A stretch of DNA of 64,000 nucleotides, taken from Gibbula magus (Eukaryota > Mollusca > Gastropoda > Trochida > Trochidae). This document shows, piece after piece, positions 60,702 through 64,000 of the stretch; the stretch's first letter is position 1, and each line of letters starts with the position of its first letter. The translations under genes were made by a program, and so were the position numbers. Below the pieces are notes generated by a model. The model was not told the DNA's origin. It saw only the letters and a program-made list of their open reading frames with translations, and ran no database searches. The stretch is from contig OW388301.1 of the NCBI GenBank assembly GCA_936450465.1, positions 17,155,523 through 17,219,522 on the forward strand. Direction: 5' to 3'.

Positions 60702-61064
60702 TACTAATCTATAATACTTTGCACGCGAGCAGTTTGAATTTAGGTTGGTCCAGATATTTCTGTGGGAGTTAAATTTTGAATGATAATGACCCAAGATCGT
60801 CATCAGGCTTTTACGAACCTTCAGCAGATTTGACATTAATGCTAGTTCCAGAATTCCCTGACTATGCTGGTACAGAAAAGTTGACGAAATGCGGCAAGGT
60901 TCAAAGTAGCCAGTTACAGTTATTTCAAATGTCAAGCAGATATTCTCCAGTTTAGATGGTTTGAAATAATCATTCGTTATTAGCATCCTCTGAATGACGA
61001 AGTATTAGAGAACTGCATTGCCGAGATAAATCAGGCTGTGTTTATTGCGAAAAAATAATAATTT

Positions 61065-61320
61065 CATCTTCTCAGTACCAAAAGCTCCTTCGCAAGTGGG
61101 GATTCTAAATTGTAGATGTGGTGACTCTGTGATTTCACATATTGGTCACAGAGATTAGACCTAAACACCTATTTTCATCTTCTTCTCGAGTACCTAAAGT
61201 CCTTTGAATTTATTATACTGCCTATACAAATTTGCATTTTGAACCTTATTTAGGTTATTGTTTAAGGTCTGGTGAGCTACAGGGCCAATGGCTTTTTTTT
61301 AAATATAACATCTGGGTATC
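61065..61320 (+). repeat. Fragment of the CAGACTCCTTGG tandem-repeat family
   Basis: CTCCTTCGCAAGTGGGGATT, CTAAATTGTAGATGTGGTGA, TTTTCATCTTCTTCTCGAGT and GAGCTACAGGGCCAATGGCT match, in order, the array at 36468-37445 including its terminal GAGCTACAGAGTCCATGGCT. Confidence 0.65.
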
Positions 61321-61459
61321 ATTGGAATTTGTTTGTAACTCATCAGTCTAGGGTATAAGATTAGATTCAGGAAACGACGTATTTGTCACTGACATTGTCT
61401 GATGTGGTAGGAATTAAAATGTTAAAACCGTGTGGTGTTAAGACGACTCAAGGAATTGA

Positions 61460-61757
61460 GGGGCCGGGATAGCGCAGTAGTTAGCGTGTTCGGCTTCAGA
61501 CCAAGAGTTCGTGGTTCGAATCTTTGTCTGCAGTAGAGAACTGTACTACACGCAGTAAGGTTTGGGTGCAATGATTCACTCAATTTCAGTACAGAACCAC
61601 CAATGGTTCGCTAGTTCCAGCCGATGCTCGCAGGTTTCACCGCAATGCATAGCCATGTGCCGTTGCAGGCTTTCCCCCTGCCATAATACTAGCAGTCGCG
61701 ATATAAGTGAAATACTCTTGAAAGCGGCGTTAAACCCTAACTCACCACACCTCACCT
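61460..61757 (+). mobile_element. tRNA-derived SINE, copy 2
   Basis: Head GGGCCGGGATAGCGCAGTAG with TTAGCGTG, B box GGTTCGAATC at 61512-61521, and the same body and CTCACC-type tail as copy 1 (28359-28626). The head is intact in the A box here and decayed there. Confidence 0.87.
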
Positions 61758-62275
61758 CTAGGAAATGACTCTATCAAAGTCTTTGTTTCGTATTCACTCA
61801 TTGTATATTAACCTTTCATCTCGTTCAATGTTTGTACACATATTCAATTACCTCTCTGTCCTTATTAATAGTGTATATGCTGAGTCACATCTGGCTTCTT
61901 GTACATCATCATATATAACCATTATGTTCGCCATGTCCATTATCCACCAGAACAAGGGATAAGTAGTAGCCCTGGGACGTTGTGAGAAACAAATAAAGAA
62001 TTTGCAATCTATAATCAATTATATTATATTGTATTATCACACCAACTTCTTAAAGTCTTTGGGAATTTGTATTATTTTACATACACCGAGGGGTGAAAGA
62101 AACGATAAAAAAAATTAATTTTCAGCAGTCATACCAAAAATAATTTTGCCGGATAAGTCGATTTTGAATATCTGTTATGAGAATACATGTACATGTTACA
62201 ACATGTACTTCATGGGAGTACGATACTTAACACACTGGGTGCTGATATAAAATTTCTGGGCCTAATGTTTAGTAT
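61758..62275. other. Right flank: nothing recognised
   Basis: AT-rich; an AATAAA lies near 61991. No exon or element supported. Confidence 0.35.
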
Positions 62276-62636
62276 TTACAGGCACTGTAGCACGTTTTTT
62301 CGCTCAAATAAGTTGATGAAATGTATTTGAAAAATATTTTCACCAATGGTAAAAATTTCTTCTCTCTTCGGAAAATAAAGTTTAAAATGAGTGTACATGT
62401 TTCGGTAAAGCCATGGGAAACGTTTTTGTAATATAAAATAATAAATTGTGTTCACAATAAAATGGCCGCCATGCAATTTTTGCTTTATACACAACATATT
62501 TTTTACCGCTACAGATAATTGGTTTGTGTAATAAGATGTTTTACCCTCTTAAGTTAGTTTAAATGACATAAACTATCATTATAAATGGGAAATTTGAAAA
62601 AATAAATTTTGCAAAAACATGCTACTGCCCCTTTAA
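62276..62636 (-). mobile_element. TTAA MITE, AGGGGCAGTAGC type, copy B (inverted)
   Basis: 353-bp body 62280-62632. The right border is GCTACTGCCCCT plus TTAA (62633-62636), the left border AGGCACTGTAGCACG after a decayed TTAC. The body is the complement of copy A. Confidence 0.78.
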
Positions 62637-63311
62637 GGTAAGTTTATGAAATATTAAAATTTTGTTACTATATGACGTTGTCGACATACTGTACATTCGC
62701 ATCACTACTGTACGTGAACATCGTAAAACAAGCCAAAAGTCATTTTGACTCTCCTAACTCGTCTAGTTTAGATTTGAAAAATTCTTAAAACGTGTAAACA
62801 TTTAATGTTTTGAAAATTGCGTTCAGTATGTAAACGTTTAACAAGACAGCCTTTGGGATACCTTTTTAAACATTTAGTAGATAAATGCGATGTTATTTGT
62901 GAAATAGTCATCAGACAAGTGAATCTATTATTTGAGCTATGCCATTTTAAAATATACCGCCAAATTATCCGAGGAGTCCCCACCAATCAACACCTATCAG
63001 CTCCAATCACCATGCAACAACTTCAAAGCCACCCACATCAACAATTGGCCTCTCTTCCAATCAACTATAATTATTATTTGTTTAACAATTTTAATAAAGC
63101 CAATTGGCTGGTGTCGCCTCAATAAGTCGACCTTTTGAATATACTAAAATCTCAGTAGGTCGATCCAAGGTAAGCTTTGAAGTTTGGGTGTTGTTTTAGT
63201 ACAAGGGTAATCTCCTAAGCGATGTTGTTGCAACGTTGTTCATATTCACTGAGATTAATTGAAGATAATTTATGAAGTGAACATTGTTCAATAATAAATT
63301 AATAAATAAAT
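62637..63311. other. Right flank: nothing recognised
   Basis: No supported feature; short open frames at 62817-63138 have no recognisable motif. Confidence 0.35.
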
Positions 63312-63520
63312 AAGGATATATATTCGAACAAACATGACAGTATTCATTCGATTTTGAAATGGCTAATGCTCAACTTGAAAATAAGTTTATTCCAACACCT
63401 CGTGGTGGACGTTATAAGGATATATATTGCGAAGAAACATGACAGTATTCATTCGATTTTGAAATTGCTTATGCTCAACTTGAACATAAGTTTATTCCAA
63501 CACCTCGTGGTGGACGTTAT
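63312..63520 (+). repeat. ~104-bp tandem duplication
   Basis: Two units of AAGGATATATATTCG, AACATGACAGTATTCATTCG, ATGCTCAACTTGAA, ATAAGTTTATTCCAACACCT, CGTGGTGGACGTTAT lie head to tail (63312-63415 and 63416-63520) with few differences. Confidence 0.9.
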
Positions 63521-64000
63521 GTATGCGTTGGTGGATTCAAGCATCCTATCTGTTACATCTCTTCTAAATGTAATTTGTTTTAATGTATCTGTATGTATGT
63601 ATTATGAACAATGTATGTATTATGTATTTCAATGAACAATTGGATTGTAAAAAAGCGTATATGAATAAAGATTGATGCGTGAAAACCGACCCAGGATACA
63701 AAAGTTTATACATTTATATTTTCTTAACATTTTATATTCCTCAAATGTTTTAAATGATCAAATCAAACTGTATATGCCTAATGTAGTTCCGTGTTAATCA
63801 TACTGAATAGAACATATATAATACATTGATAAAATGAATGTACACATGTCTATATATGTATATGTATATGTGTATTTTATTACGTACCTTTTTATTATTT
63901 CTGTAAACAATAATGTTTTGATACACTCAAATAAATAATATATAATACTATGTTACTCTTTATTATTTAAATACCTATCTGTTGACTAGACCTACTAGAC
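63521..64000. other. Right end of window: nothing firm
   Basis: AT-rich with GTATGTATTATG-type short repeats (63590-63625), an AATAAA at about 63664 and TATATGTATATG repeats (63850-63875). No gene recognised. Confidence 0.35.

Overview
This is a eukaryotic, intron-rich, AT-rich genomic window. Its coding exons, tRNA-derived SINEs and many small inverted-repeat transposons fit a marine mollusc best, probably a gastropod. The main evidence is a GRL101/relaxin-receptor-like (type C LGR) receptor with a lectin-rich ectodomain, a receptor type well known from molluscs. The species assignment is inference; no database search was possible.

One host gene spans almost the whole window on the + strand (about 1.5 to 60.7 kb). 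I assembled 19 exons whose splice phases all agree, giving a predicted protein of about 1462 residues: signal peptide, sushi (CCP) domain, a 168-residue Cys-containing segment I do not recognise, two ephrin-receptor-like (GCC2/GCC3) modules, a C-type lectin domain split over three exons, six LDL-receptor class A modules (one degenerate, followed by a linker exon), leucine-rich repeats, a seven-transmembrane domain and an unusual cytoplasmic tail of about 140 residues. Nearly all ectodomain introns are phase 1, as expected from exon shuffling.

The 24.5-kb second intron carries an 8.86-kb DNA transposon (16738-25601) with perfect terminal inverted repeats and TTAA target duplications. It holds two convergent genes. 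One is a THAP-domain transposase of Kolobok-like type (+ strand), now dead: a frameshift in the THAP domain, loss of the catalytic core by internal deletion, and a nonsense codon. The other is an apparently intact two-exon gene (- strand) for a 170-residue zinc-coordinating protein of the kind fused to the C terminus of vertebrate P2X7 (ballast/ZCD domain). Both genes start near a GGCGCCGCCAT motif placed symmetrically inside the element ends. Two tandem arrays (45-bp and 59-bp units) fill the space between the genes.

The other introns are filled with repeats: a 24-bp minisatellite of about 68 units in intron 1, a 4-kb stretch with about 17 copies of a TGTCCATACTGTTAC motif, several TTAA-flanked elements, a decayed mariner nested in a TTAA-flanked element, a hAT-like element, three SINE-like units, several foldback elements and several tandem repeat arrays. 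In three places a mobile element ends only about 12-35 bp upstream of a receptor exon. The flanks (1-1474 and 60702-64000) hold repeats only; no other host gene was recognised.
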